From the NCBI RefSeq assembly GCF_016808095.1, contig NC_068971.1, positions 34,333,631-34,397,630 on the forward strand: 64,000 nt of DNA, read 5' to 3'. Source of the stretch: Vigna angularis. Its lineage: Eukaryota; Streptophyta; Magnoliopsida; Fabales; Fabaceae. Positions 35,622 to 47,099 of the stretch are shown in pieces. The position numbers and the translations under genes are program-made. The stretch's first letter is position 1. The number at the start of each line of letters is the position of its first letter. The notes below the pieces were generated by a model. The model was given only the letters and a program-made list of their open reading frames with translations, made no database searches and was not told the origin of the DNA.

Positions 35622-35819
35622 TTAAGGAGAATCAACACTTTCATCTATGAATTTGAGTTTGCTTTTAGAGAGCAAGACATGCTTCATACTTCTACTCCAA
35701 TGATGAAAATTAGTTCGAGTTAATTGAGCACTAACAAGAATCATACTAGTATTTTTTTTCTTAGATGTAAGTAATATGAGCTTCACGAGTTTTGAGATTG
35801 ATCTATGATAAATGCTCAA
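35622..35819 (-). pseudogene. Copia gag fragment (relic)
   Basis: The minus strand reads NTSMILVSAQLTRTNFHHWS then RSMKHVLLSKSKLKFIDES. This is the conserved N-terminal gag block of plant Ty1/copia elements (L-x-G-x-N-Y-x-x-W-S-R-x-M followed by L-x-x-K-x-K-x-x-F-x-D). It is cut off on both sides, with no protease or integrase attached. Confidence 0.7.
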
Positions 35820-37265
35820 TATGAGTTGATTTTAATGTTAATTTGACATTTATCTTGTTTTGATTCTATAAAATATTTATGTTAATCACCTCAATTTTAC
35901 TTGTTTTTGCAGGTTTTGATGAAATTCAAGAGTGAAAGTTGAATTTTGAAGAAAAACAGAGAAATTCTAAGCATTTCACAACAAACTAACTTCAGCACGG
36001 TTGCAATGCTAAAATTTAGGGCTTGAACCACATGAAGAAAACTCACATTGGAAGGTTTCCTCAAACCTTGAGGCTCAAGCTTATTAAGACAATATTGTCT
36101 AGAAACCTTTTATTTTGAAGTTTAGCAAAAGCGTGTAACAAAATAGTGTCTATCAATATGACAATCTAGGATGACACACTAAATGATATCTATGTCCAGA
36201 CAATATCCTAAATGCAAACAATACTTTAAACAATCTGATAAATAAACTACGCTAAATGCTATAGCACACAGACTATGCTGAACAATATGATAAATGTCTA
36301 ATGTTTTAAATCCAAATGTATAAATAGTACTTATTATCTATTGTGTTGTTTCTCTTTATCTGTGCAGATCGATAAAGGACAAATACTTTATTCAAAAGTT
36401 TTACGTTGATTAAGAAAAACATTAAGAGATTCGAAGACATTTTGGAATGTTTATTCAATGTTTTTTGTCTGCCCCATCTATATAAGCAACATTGTTGCCT
36501 CTACAAAAGCAACTTAGCATCTGACCTTGTACAAAAGGCTACACACCTACATCAAGGCTACGAACTACAAACGTAGTCAAACAGACAAATATTCAAAAAG
36601 CCTATAAATAGAAGATCTCTCAAGAAAAAGTCAAAGAGGATAGAAAAGAGGATAGCAAAAGTGCGCAAATCCTACAATGACATATCCATCCTAAAGAGAA
36701 AAAGAGAAGAGCTCAAAGAAAAGAATACATCTGAGTTGAAGAAAAGAAAAGAGAAGAGAAAAGAGAAAGAGATACTCTCGAGCCTAAGCGTCAAATCTCT
36801 TACTATTATAAGATCTTAAAGAGAAACACTTGCGAGTGTTTAGACTATATTGTATTGTAATCAAATCCTCTCGTAAAGAGATTTAGTCCAAAATGCTTGT
36901 AAGATATCGTTGATTGCAATTTTGAAGAGAATTAAAACACTTAAAACTGAACTCTTTTAAGTTGAGGAATCTAGGCACGGTAATCTAGTATCAGGAGTGG
37001 TTCGAATACTCAAGAAGATATCGACGGGGGCTGAGTATTAGGAGTGGTGCTAATATTCAAAGGAAATCTCCGCGAGGTGTTAAGTACCAAGGTGGTGCGA
37101 ATACTCAAAGGAAATCTCGACGAGGTAGTTGAGTACCAAGAGTGGTGTTAATACTCATTTGTAATCGTGTGAATATTATAGTGGAACCCTCTGTGAAGGA
37201 GACTGGACATGGCTCAGTTGGAGCTAACTAATATAAAATCTCATGTATTATTGTTTCTTCTCTTT
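35805..37265 (+). mobile_element. LTR relics, gypsy-like joined to SIRE/Maximus-like
   Basis: From TGATAAATGCTCAATATGAG (35807) to about 36100 the sequence has the style of a gypsy LTR (TTTTTGCAGGTTTTGATGAA and CTTCAGCACGGTTGCAATGC). From 36100 on it changes to copia SIRE/Maximus LTR style: TATA-like CCTATAAATAGAAGATC (36600), ACTTGCGAGTGTTTAGACTA (36827), then GTGGAACCCTCTGTGAAGGA (37181) and GAGACTGGACATGGC. No second LTR or coding region is attached. Limits are approximate. Confidence 0.5.
36982..37160 (+). repeat. 49-bp tandem repeat within the LTR relic
   Basis: Nearly four copies of a unit with GAGTAYYARGAGTGGTGCTA, AATACTCAAAGGAAATCTC and CGACGAGGT, period 48-50 bp. Copies differ by about 10-20 percent. 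Confidence 0.75.
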
Positions 37266-37269
37266 ACTA

Positions 37270-37780
37270 AACCATCTCTTGAAAAGATTACAATAAAATG
37301 GAACCCTCCAAATAAATTAAAACGTTCGTAAAATGATACCTATAATTAAGATGCTCTTATAACCATATAACAACACTCTAAAGATAAATTAAGCTAAGCT
37401 AAAATGTTTGTTAGAAACTTATTTATTTAATTCAACTAGTTAGTTAACCAACATTTTACAATCTTAGATAAACACAATCAGATTCGACTAACTCATTTCG
37501 TATAATACACAATATTATATGTATTTTTTTATTAGAAATAATTTTGCCCCAACTGTAAAACCATTTTGAATATGAAATATTTTCTTTGAATGTTTAATGC
37601 AAATATATATTAAGAGTTCAAAATCGAAACGATTAGTTAAGATGTCGCACGCAATTCATCTACATTTTTAAGTTTCATGTAAAATTTCTCAAGTTTGACC
37701 AAAAAGGTTAGGTCCTGTAATTAGCTCTCAAAGAGTTTGGATACTGAAGCAAAAATTAAATAAAAATAATTCTTCATTAC
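37270..37780. other. AT-rich spacer, no gene seen
   Basis: No conserved frame. It separates the LTR relic from the GC-rich gene fragments that follow. Confidence 0.4.
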
Positions 37781-37799
37781 GACCGCCGTCTGCGCCAAA

Positions 37800-37963
37800 C
37801 CCTTCCCCGTCTATCATGGCAATGGATCTACCTGATCCTCACGGTCGAGGACGTCACCATGGAAGACTTCTGTTGTGCCGTCTGCGGCTTTCACTACTTC
37901 AGCTTCCCCTCCAAGGTCAGCTACACCCTCCCTTATGTCTGGGTTTGGAACTCCGGCAATCAT
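37800..37963 (+). pseudogene. EXORDIUM-like (phosphate-induced protein 1) gene fragment
   Basis: The plus strand reads IYLILTVEDVTMEDFCCAVC, GFHYFSFPSKVSYTLPYVWV and WNSGN. This is the conserved core of EXORDIUM-like secreted cell-wall proteins involved in growth responses. Only about 50 codons remain of a protein of roughly 300 aa: no start, no signal peptide, and identity stops at 37963. The block is GC-rich against AT-rich surroundings, which suggests transposed or captured coding DNA. Confidence 0.7.
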
Positions 37964-38097
37964 GTATTTTACATTATTATTTACCTTTTGTAAAAGGGGG
38001 AAAAATTAATAATAACTAGATTGATTTTATATAGTAGTGCAAACCCAAGTATTAATTTACTATCTATTGCATTTCAGTTGTTGCAGATTGGTGATTA

Positions 38098-38285
38098 TGG
38101 AATTGGAAGATAGTCGAAGCTTGCAGTCTGTAATATCAGATTATAGTGCCAACCTTTCTTGAGGTACTAAGACTTCAGAGGATAGACCTAAATCTTGTTT
38201 TGGAACTCAAAGATCAAACAGTCTGTTCCCTAAGGGCAATTTTATGTCTCTTGAGGGAAATGTGATTGAAATTCATAACAACCTA
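38098..38285 (+). pseudogene. Exon-like block of unknown origin
   Basis: After an acceptor-like TTTCAGTTGTTGCAG the plus strand reads MELEDSRSLQSVISDYSANL, then one TGA, then GTKTSEDRPKSCFGTQRSNS and LFPKGNFMSLEGNVIEI. A single stop in about 60 otherwise normal codons suggests a recently disabled exon. I do not recognise the parent family. Confidence 0.4.
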
Positions 38286-38362
38286 AATTTGGTTTCTTCA
38301 ATTCATGCTAAAATAGCCAGTTGTATTTTTTTTCTTATTTTTTTATTAATTTCTCCGAAGAG

Positions 38363-38788
38363 ATGCGAAAGGGAATAGGAAGGGCGGCGTCGGTGGTCAT
38401 GGCGGCGGCTGCGGCGGCCAACAAATCCCTTTTAAAGGAGCCTCGGTACCGAGGCGTGAGAAAGAGACCGTGGGGGAGGTTTGCGGCGGAGATCAGAGAC
38501 CCGTTGAAGAAAGCCAGGGTTTGGTTAGGAACCTTCGATTTTGTCGAGGAAGCTGCTCAAGCCTACGACGCCGCCGCACGGACTCTCCGGGGTCCCAAGG
38601 CCAAAACAAATTTCCCTCTTTCACACCCTTTCTACATCGTCTCCTCGTCGTTCCGCCCTCCCCTGCCTTTTGATCTCAACGCGCCACCGTTCGACGATGC
38701 CGCTGCCGATGACGATCTCCGCTGCACCGCGCTCTGCCTCCTGAACGTGCCGTGGTGGTTTTTAATTTCCAAATTTTTTCACCCTTGA
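38363..38788 (+). CDS. AP2/ERF transcription factor with EAR motif, compact form
   Basis: Nuclear DNA-binding protein of the ERF group VIII (repressor) type, 141 aa. A complete AP2 domain spans about residues 28-85: [19 protein letters not shown] then [20 protein letters not shown], with ERF-type residues for GCC-box binding. A DLNxxP-type EAR motif, PFDLNAPP at 102-109, should recruit TOPLESS co-repressors. Known relatives are usually near 200-230 aa with a long Ser-rich linker between the two; here only about 15 residues join them. The usual end (...CTALCL) is followed by a 15-residue tail, as if the stop had been lost. Two in-frame ATGs, 38363 and 38399, both precede the domain. Nearby gene fragments raise the chance that this is a transposed, partly deleted copy. 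Confidence 0.75.
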   Translation: MRKGIGRAASVVMAAAAAANKSLLKEPRYRGVRKRPWGRFAAEIRDPLKKARVWLGTFDFVEEAAQAYDAAARTLRGPKAKTNFPLSHPFYIVSSSFRPPLPFDLNAPPFDDAAADDDLRCTALCLLNVPWWFLISKFFHP

Positions 38789-40044
38789 TTTCTTCTTATT
38801 GTTGCGCGGATTAAATTATAATGATGATCAGATGTAAGATTGTGGCAATATGATCTTAGTTCTGAGAGGGAGATTCCATCATTTGGTGTATTTTCTCTTT
38901 CTAAAATTTTATTTAGGAGGAAATATTGAATGAGAGAAAAAAGTAATTAAGAAGGGAGTTGGAGGATGATGGAGATGAATAAGGGAGGATTGAAGCTTCA
39001 GCTTGAAGACGAAGGAAGGATCCACGTTTCAGAAGAAAAAGGGAAGTGACATGGTAAATTGTGAGTCATTTCGGACAAAATTTAAACGCTGATGGTTTTT
39101 ATGACTAAAAACTCGAGTTTTTAAAAAAAATAAAAATGAATAAACCTTTAAAAGAACGAAATTCAAAATAACGTGATACTTGAAAGATTAAAAATATATT
39201 TAACTTTTAATTTTAAAAATCTAATATTATTCAACCAATATAAATATTCTCTTTTAATATCAAAATATCTTTTAGCGAATAATTATAACCGCATAATTAT
39301 TTATCATGTCATCATGGTCGAAACATAAATGACAGTTTTTCACTGGAATGTTAAGTTCTAAATAAATCAAGTAAATTTGACTTATCTAAGTTGTGAACAT
39401 TTTATTTTAATAGAGTTAAATAACTAAATTATTAAAATAAAATAATTAATAATATTTTTCTCTCTTTAAAAAAACATATTTTTTCCATCTATATATTCAT
39501 TAGTTTAAAGGATTCAAAAGTATAAATAAATAATATAAAAGCTATAGTACTAATCATTATAAAGGGAATATAATGATGATTAAAATAGGTTTCTAATAAT
39601 TATTCAATAACAACTTTCAATATAATTGTTTGTTGTAAGTGAGAAGAATTGACGACAATTCAAATTGTCATTGTATGTTCAAATAACCAATGACATTTAA
39701 AAGTGAAAATATGTAAAAAAAAACCTAACAATCGTTAGAAATAATCGTCGTAGAAAACAAAAATAGAAAGAAATTAGACAAGAGAAACAACCATCGTTAA
39801 AAATAGACTTACAAAAGATGGTTTGTGTTAGAACCATTTTTAAAAAGTGAGATTTTTTTTTTAAATGAACTCTGAATTCGTACATATTCACAATCCTCTA
39901 CAAATTTTCAAAAACAAACTCATTTTGTAACTCTAAACAGTTTAATACATATAAAGCAGAATACCAATGTTAGAAACAAAGTTTTATAAAAATATAAAAT
40001 TTCTATAAATAAATATGTTCTAACTTGTAAATTATCCTAAGGTG

Positions 40045-40046
<2 letters not shown>
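38789..40046. other. AT-rich intergenic, no gene seen
   Basis: A/T-rich DNA with no conserved frame. The open stretch at 39697-39891 (minus) is low complexity. Confidence 0.45.

Positions 40047-40112
<66 letters not shown>
40047..40112. repeat. (TA)n microsatellite, 66 bp
   Basis: Uninterrupted alternating T/A, about 33 units. Confidence 0.95.
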
Positions 40113-40115
<3 letters not shown>

Positions 40116-40699
40116 CAAAATAGTTTGTTCATGTTGTTTGGACATAAGTTAATGCATTTAAGTCCAATGGTTCTGTATCATAAAAAATCTACAACAAATT
40201 AATTGAAGTTGGGATAAATTCATGTGTAAGTAATAAATTATTTTATAAACAAAGATGTTTTCCAATTATAGAAACATCCAATTTCATTCCATTCAAACAA
40301 TTCATATAAGAACACTTCATCCTTATTCTATTTTCTACACTATACCATGAATGAATTATATAAATTTTTTCATCCTTCTCCTGTAATTTTCACTTTATAC
40401 GTGTTGAATTAATCTAATTGATCTATATCTATGTTATGTAAATACATTATTGAAATGACTTTTCGATCAATGCATGCAAAGTTAACTTTTTCGATTAATC
40501 ATTTGTTATGTAAATACAACAAATGATCAAGGTCATCTTGTTCTTCAACCTATTCTACATTTTTGAGCTTAAAAGCCAATGCATAACCTTGGAACCTTAA
40601 AAAAAAGAACTTTCTCATTCCTGGAACCTTAAGCTTATTGAAAAATCCTTAACCTCCTTGCCTTGAGTTGAGATGAACATATATGTTAAGATGAGGAGA

Positions 40700-42139
40700 A
40701 TGGTTTAAGTTTGGGGGAGTTCTTATCATAAGGGAGCATTGAGAAAAATAACAATATGGGTCAAAAAGAAAGAAAAAAAAGAAAGAAGAAGAAAAATAAA
40801 AATGCATTCAATGAACAAAAGTTGGGATATAAGTTGAGAAATGGTTTATCCAATTGTGAAGCAAAAAGAGAGACTAATGTTATATCTTGAAGTAATGTTA
40901 TATCTTGAAGCAAAAAGAGAGACTTATGTAAAACCAAATTTTTTTCTTAGCCTAGGCACATTACAAGCCTTAAAAAGTCCTTGTAATGATAACTTGCTTG
41001 TGAATGTGTTTGATATTGTTGAAACGAAGGGTAAAGTTGATTTGTGTAGCACTGTGATAGTTGAGAGTTAGACACACATCCTTATACACCATTATGCTTG
41101 AGTGAAACACTTTCTTTGGTGGGGATTGGTTCCATGCATGAAAACATCTTGTCATGTCAGTTGATCTATCATTTGCATCTATCTTGTGATTTTCAAATGT
41201 GAGCACCATGATTGAAGTTTAGCTTGTTGAAACCATATTATCTCTTGAATGTAATTTCCAAGTTGAGCAAGCATGATTGATTTTGTTTATTTGATTGAAA
41301 CTATACTTGGGTTGCTAGACCATTGTAATTGAATTGTTTGCTAGGAAAAGTACCTTTGCTTGAGGACAAACAAAGTTTAAGTTTGGGGGAGTTTGATAAT
41401 GTTAATTCTTACCAATATTTAAGCATCAATTTAGTAGCAAAAATCAACTCTTTTCTAGCTTATAACTTGCTTAATCCTCTCTTTTATCTTAATTTTATGA
41501 ATAATTTTGTTTAGGGCTACTTTGATGTAATTTCATCTATAATCCCTTTATTTTGTAGCTAATAATGTGCTTGGAAGAATCTCCAACAATGTATAGAGTT
41601 GAACCAACCACAAGAATCAAGTAGATCTAAAGAAAAAGAGAAAAAAATATACTGTAGAAAAGTCAGGCTGAGGGCCCTGGGTCAGGGGCCTTGGCGCCAC
41701 TTGCACAAACTGCACAAAAGCTGATTTTTGGTGTGCTCGTGCTGAGGGCCCTTTAGCAGGGGCACTGAGCGCTATGATACTGTCAGAATTTCTTGCCTAG
41801 GCGCCCTCTCCAAGGGCGCTGAGTGCCATGCACCTCGCAATTTCGCTTGGGCACCCCCTCTAGGGGCGTTGAGCGCTAACGGCGTTGATGTGGCATATCT
41901 GTTCTATATAAACCTAAAACGCGAAGGGGTTTTAGGTCTTTGGAGGCGCGATTCACTCAGAGGAGAGCTTGGAAGGCTGTTAGGGTTTGTGGGAACACTC
42001 TCTTCTTCCTCTTTGGTTTCTTATTCTTCTTCCATGGCCATTTTGTAAGCTTAAAGGCTTTCCATGGACATGGAGAGTCAAACCCATCTTGTTGGGATTA
42101 CTCGTAGCCTATGAACTCTTGTATATTTGTTGAATGATT

Positions 42140-42191
<52 letters not shown>

Positions 42192-42990
42192 TTTTCTATC
42201 AATTGCTAGTATTCTTGTTTCTAATCTTAAAGCTTGCATGTAATAGAGATGTTCATGGCTTGATCTTTGATTCATGGGTATGGGAATGTATCTTGTGTAA
42301 TCTAGAACTGAAACAAGAGTTCTAGTGGTTCATTGATTCTAGAGATGGGAGATGCTTCACTTATTGTCTTAGATCCTAGTTCTTAATGCGGGTTTTGCTT
42401 GTTAATTAATCAAGAGATTGATAGTTAATAGGTGAAAGTTAGACTCTTTCACCTAAGGAATTAGGGCTAGAGTGTTTTTGTGGATTGACTTTAGTAATTT
42501 GATGGAGAGGAGATGAAATTGTGTATGCACAAGAGTGAATTGGTGAAAACTAACCTTAACATTGTCATTTTGTACCAATTCTAGTCTTTTCCACTCTTAA
42601 GCGTCTCCGGATGCCAAAGACCACTTTTATTTCCTTGTCAATTAATTTGTTACACCTATTCGTATATTTGTTAATCTAAATGAGTTGTTAATCGTGCAAT
42701 TAACTAGTGTTACACGAGTCTTTTGAAAAACGATAGTTGATCTTATCATTTTATATTATTTGAACGATTCGGTACACTTACCGAGGTCTTAACATAATCC
42801 AAACTGTTTTTCAACATATTTCACACTATTTTAACGAAACAAATTTGTTTTCTACACATTATAATCATTTATACTTTCCATCAATGATCAAGATAGTTAG
42901 AACATTGTGTTTTCTCCCAAATCTCTATGGATACAACACTTGTTATACTACAAACTACTTAATATACTTGTCGGTATACTTGGGTTATTG
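40700..42990 (+). mobile_element. 3' end and LTR of a Ty3/gypsy retrotransposon (relic)
   Basis: The polypurine-like AAGTTTGGGGGAG at 41380-41392 is followed directly by an LTR-like start TTTGATAATG. An earlier copy of the same purine phrase lies at 40708. Inside the LTR are a TATA-like CTATATAAACC (about 41905) and GC-rich repeats such as GGGCGCTGAGTGCC. The last part (42760-42990) has the phrase CGGTACACTTACCGAGGTC and ends TTGTCGGTATACTTGG, typical of legume gypsy LTR edges. Upstream pol domains are missing, so only the tail remains. Limits are estimates. Confidence 0.5.
42143..42188. repeat. (AT)n microsatellite
   Basis: About 46 bp of alternating A/T inside the gypsy LTR relic. Confidence 0.9.
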
Positions 42991-43316
42991 CATGGACACC
43001 CAATAGTCCTTGACATGATTTCTCTCACTTTCCAAGAAAAAAAGATCAAGAATTTGTTATTCTTACACTTGGGTAAGTGCTAAGTGGTGTTACAATCTAT
43101 AAACGGAACACATTCACTTGAAAAAAATATCATTTGAATTGCTATGCATATTATCTTATATTTAACTTTTTTTTGTTAATAATTTTCTTTATAACATCTC
43201 ATTTTATAGTATATATACAACTACTAAAAGAAATATCACATAATCAATATCTAAGAACAGATAACTAACAAATGTATATATAGGGTGTGTGATGTATGCC
43301 ACTTAGTTAAATAATA

Positions 43317-43469
43317 CAGGCTTCTTTTCCTCGTTGTGACAATCTTTCTTCGAATGCTTTTGATTTAATTCATGCTGATATATGGAGTCCTTTTGCTTAT
43401 TCTTCCATTCACGGACATAAATAGCTTTTAACTGGTACAGATGATCATGGTTATTTCTCATGAAAGGTA
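43317..43469 (+). pseudogene. Copia integrase fragment (relic)
   Basis: The plus strand reads QASFPRCDNLSSNAFDLIHA, DIWSPFAYSSIHGHK, a stop, then LLTGTDDHGYFS and another stop. This is the start of the copia integrase core (FDLIHxDxWGPF, HGHxYFLTxxDD) with two nonsense codons. No flanking element sequence was identified. Confidence 0.7.
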
Positions 43470-43712
43470 TGGAATGCACCTTCATGCTTGTCTGTCTACT
43501 ACATTTGATTATGCAGTTAGTGTGCTTTTTTTCGGGTAGTTTTTATATTTAAATAGTTTAGTGAGAGAAGTGTAACCAATAATGTGCGAGGTTAGAACAT
43601 AATACTGGGATCATTTGGAATGTCAGCTTAAGGGAAAAGAAAACCAAACAAAATGTGTACAACATTTGAAAATGATGCAGATAAAAAGTATACATACAAA
43701 TGAAAATGAGAA

Positions 43713-46605
43713 CTACTCAGAGAACAAGGCCTCAGTAGTTTGGGTAGAAAGGCCAAACCCAAATGGGAAGAGGGGATCATAGTGAGGATCTCCAACATTC
43801 ATTGGCAGTTGATCAACAGATTTGAACCATGTTCTTGGAAGTTTTCCAGTGAAAGCATAGTCACCAAATAGAACATCAGCCACACCTTGGCCTTCGCTAC
43901 CAGGAAGCCATGCAGCAACAAGTGCATCTATCATATCAACATATGGTTCAATCACCAAAGGACGACCAGAAATTACAATAACCACACATTTTGTTACTCC
44001 ACACACGTTTCTTATCATCTCTGGACCAGGGTCTGGGATTGTCAAGTTCATGTTGTCACCATGCGTTTCAGCATAAGGAGGCTCTCCTACTACAACAATG
44101 GCATAGGAAAATTCGTTGGATTTAACAAATTCTGCATCAGGGTTCTCCTTGTAGATCACTGTGGTTTCAGGATCAACAGTGTTTTTCACAGCATTGAGAA
44201 TTGTGGTCCCTGGTCATACAAAGGTTGACAAGAATAATAAGAAACAAGAGTTGCATTATATAATTGATAGTGATTATATAATTAGTAAAGAACAAACAAA
44301 ATACACATATCTTAACCTTTGAGAAGATTGTTCCCACTGACCCCTTGCCATTCTATAGTCCAGCCACCACACTGATATCCTAGATTATCTGCATGGATTC
44401 CAGCAACAAGTATTTTTGGTGCCTTTTTAGGAAGAGGCAATAAAGGCTTATCAACAGATTGACCATTTTTCAGAAGGACCATTGATTTTCTCACCGCTTC
44501 TCTAGCCAAATTTCTGTGCTCCTGTTGAAAATTTTGGTAAACACTTAACATTTACAACGTGTTCCTATATGTATTTGTGAACTTGGGGATGTAAAAGGAA
44601 GTGCTTTAGGAAAACAAAAATAGTTAACCTGGATTCCCAAATATCTGGTCATACTGTAATCAGCATAAGGGTTCTCAAAAAGACCCATCATGAACTTAAC
44701 CCACAAAATTCTTCTCACCGCATCATCAATTCGACTCATGGGAATGCGCTCATTTTTCACCAACATGGATAAACCATCTATGAATTCTGTGTAAAGCTTT
44801 GGAAACATGAACTGCAAAACCAAGCATAGTGTGAAACTATATTAGACGTGTTCTCATTGGTACCATACACACCAGTTATGTTATATGATGTACTTTTGTC
44901 CTAAATAAACAACCATGTCAATGCCAGCAGAAACTCCTGCTTCGATTGAATAATTGATGTTTGCACGATGTGGAGTTGTGATCCTATCAATACCCTCAAA
45001 ATCTGAAATGACAAAGCCCTGACATAATCCAAGAAAAGGCAAAGGGTTATATAAAAAATGTGCACATATGATATGATAAACAGGTTTCAACTAATGTTAA
45101 TTCGACAAACAAATCGTTTTACCTTGAAATGGAGAGTATTCTTGAGGAAGGCAGTAATAAGATCATGGTGAGCATGCATTTTTACACCATTCCAACTGGA
45201 GTAAGAGACCATTATGCTTGCCACACCTTTATCGATTGAGGTCAAGTAAGGTGGCATGTGAATTTTCATCAATCCATCTCTCTCTATAACAGTGTTGTGC
45301 TCATTAATCCCATTGACTGTTCCACCGTCACCCACATAGTGCTTAGCACTGCCTATAACTTTTTCTCTGTCCAGAAATATGAGTATTCAGAAACTAAATA
45401 ATGACTCCAAAATCAGCACATTGCTTTGACCATGTGGTCTATTTCATCCTAGTGACTCGTACAAACGTAGGGACTGAAACAAAATGAATAGTGATATGAG
45501 GAACCAAATTTACATGTTCCTGTTCTGAAGCATGGTAACTTATTCTCTGAAGGTTGAACTTCATTGTTAGAACAGGAACAGCATTAGGACATAGAGAAGA
45601 TTTTTGTATCCCTTTTTTATATATTTATCCAAGACAACCATAAGGTGCAAGTAAAACGAATGACTTTTCCTTTGGACTGTTTAACAATTCAACATAATGA
45701 AGAGCAAGAATATCAACTACTAAGGTTCACAACTAACTGATACTTGAGCAATCATATAAAAGTTAAGTTATTTTGTTCTTAAATTCTTACTTTCCAGAGA
45801 TAAAAGGGACACCCTTTGGTAAATTATGAGGGATGTCCCCTTGCAATCCTGGTATGATTTCGGTCATAGCTTGAACTAGTTCAGTATCTTCACTGTAGCT
45901 TTCATAACACCGACCCCATCTTGGATCTCTACAAACCTACAGAGAGTATAAGCCTGTGCTAAAAGATCTTAGAGCATGAAAAATTGATTGTAATCACTTA
46001 CTGCTATACAAGGTGCATATGCATATTGAACTCCTGTTGCTCTAACTTCAAGGGCAGTTGCAGCTCCAATTCTCTTAACTAGTTCAGGGTCCCTAACCAG
46101 CAAAATCAAAATATCTACAATGATCTCTCATAAACATGAAATAAGAATAGAAAATTATGTCTGGTATCAATATACCTGGTAGCTCCAAGACCAATATTGT
46201 GAGGAAAAATAGTTGCATTGTAAACAGTGTTGTGGCCATGAACAGCATCAACACCATAAAACACTGGAATTCCAAGCCGGGTTGACAAAGCACCCTTCTG
46301 AAATTCATTCACCATGTCAACCCAAGTTTCAGCAGATGCCTGTGGAGCCGGGATACTCCCTCCCTCACTCATTACACTACCTACTCAAAACACCAAAAAA
46401 ATTGAGTGAATATACCACAAAAATGGGAAACAAGAAACCAAGAAAAGGTAAAGTGGTTACCAATAAAATACTTGTTGATCAAATCAGCAGATGTATGCTT
46501 CCGCTCAACCTGCAACATTTGACCAATTTTCTCCTCGAGAGTCATCCTGCTAAGAAGATCCTCAACCCGAGCATCTATTGAAAGGTTAGGGTCCTTGTAC
46601 TTCAT
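43713..46605 (-). CDS. Glycoside hydrolase family 3 exo-beta-glucosidase (barley ExoI type)
   Basis: Family GH3 beta-D-glucan exohydrolase/beta-glucosidase, normally apoplastic, releasing glucose from wall beta-glucans. Nine exons on the minus strand: 46605-46461, 46380-46176, 46092-46002, 45936-45791, 45366-45123, 45018-44914, 44811-44629, 44521-44317, 44209-43713. All junctions are GT-AG with matching phase, giving 606 aa. Domain 1 begins [18 protein letters not shown]; the nucleophile is Asp283 in [13 protein letters not shown] (barley Asp285). Domain 2 has [13 protein letters not shown] and [15 protein letters not shown] with acid/base Glu489 (barley Glu491). Catalytic residues and core are intact. 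The in-frame start MKYKD lacks the signal peptide expected of a secreted enzyme; a hydrophobic leader starting at 46673 is in another frame. Either the gene is newly mis-targeted, or a one-base error or an unseen 5' exon explains it. Confidence 0.9.
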
Positions 46606-47060
46606 TTGATCTACACTCAACAAACCTGCCCAGTTAGCCAAAGCCCCACCAACAACAAGGAGATTTTAGCCATTCCATCCAGATCCATACTCCGTACTAA
46701 AACTAATTCAACAGGATATGTAAAACTCAGTTTCCATAAAAACTGTCTTCTTTGCACGTAACTCAGACGTGCGATATTAACCCTTCAATGATCAAGAACA
46801 AAATCTCTAGCACAGAAAATATGTGGTGCTCACTGATCATTAAGGCTAAATAGAGAATGGCAGCAATTATTACACTGAGCCTCAGATTCAAAGGCTTATA
46901 GAACGAGCAACATGTAAAAGATAAAATATTCATAGCTAAGTTAACAGAGAAGCATTCTTTATTTGTACCGTACCTGTTGTGTTTATGGATGCTCTCGGAT
47001 GATGTTTGTCACTGCAGAAAATGAAGCATAATCCGGAACTGTGAATGGTGACATATAATG
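46606..47060 (-). other. 5' leader of the GH3 gene with an out-of-frame signal-peptide string
   Basis: The ATG at 46673 opens MAKISLLLVGLWLTGQVC and then stops. Its hydrophobic run is what a GH3 signal peptide should look like, but it is one frame off from the enzyme. A donor-like CAACAGGTACGG near 46977 may mark a non-coding first exon. Confidence 0.5.
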
Positions 47061-47099
47061 TGAAAACAGCGAAAAAGGAGTCACATGAAATTAATAATA

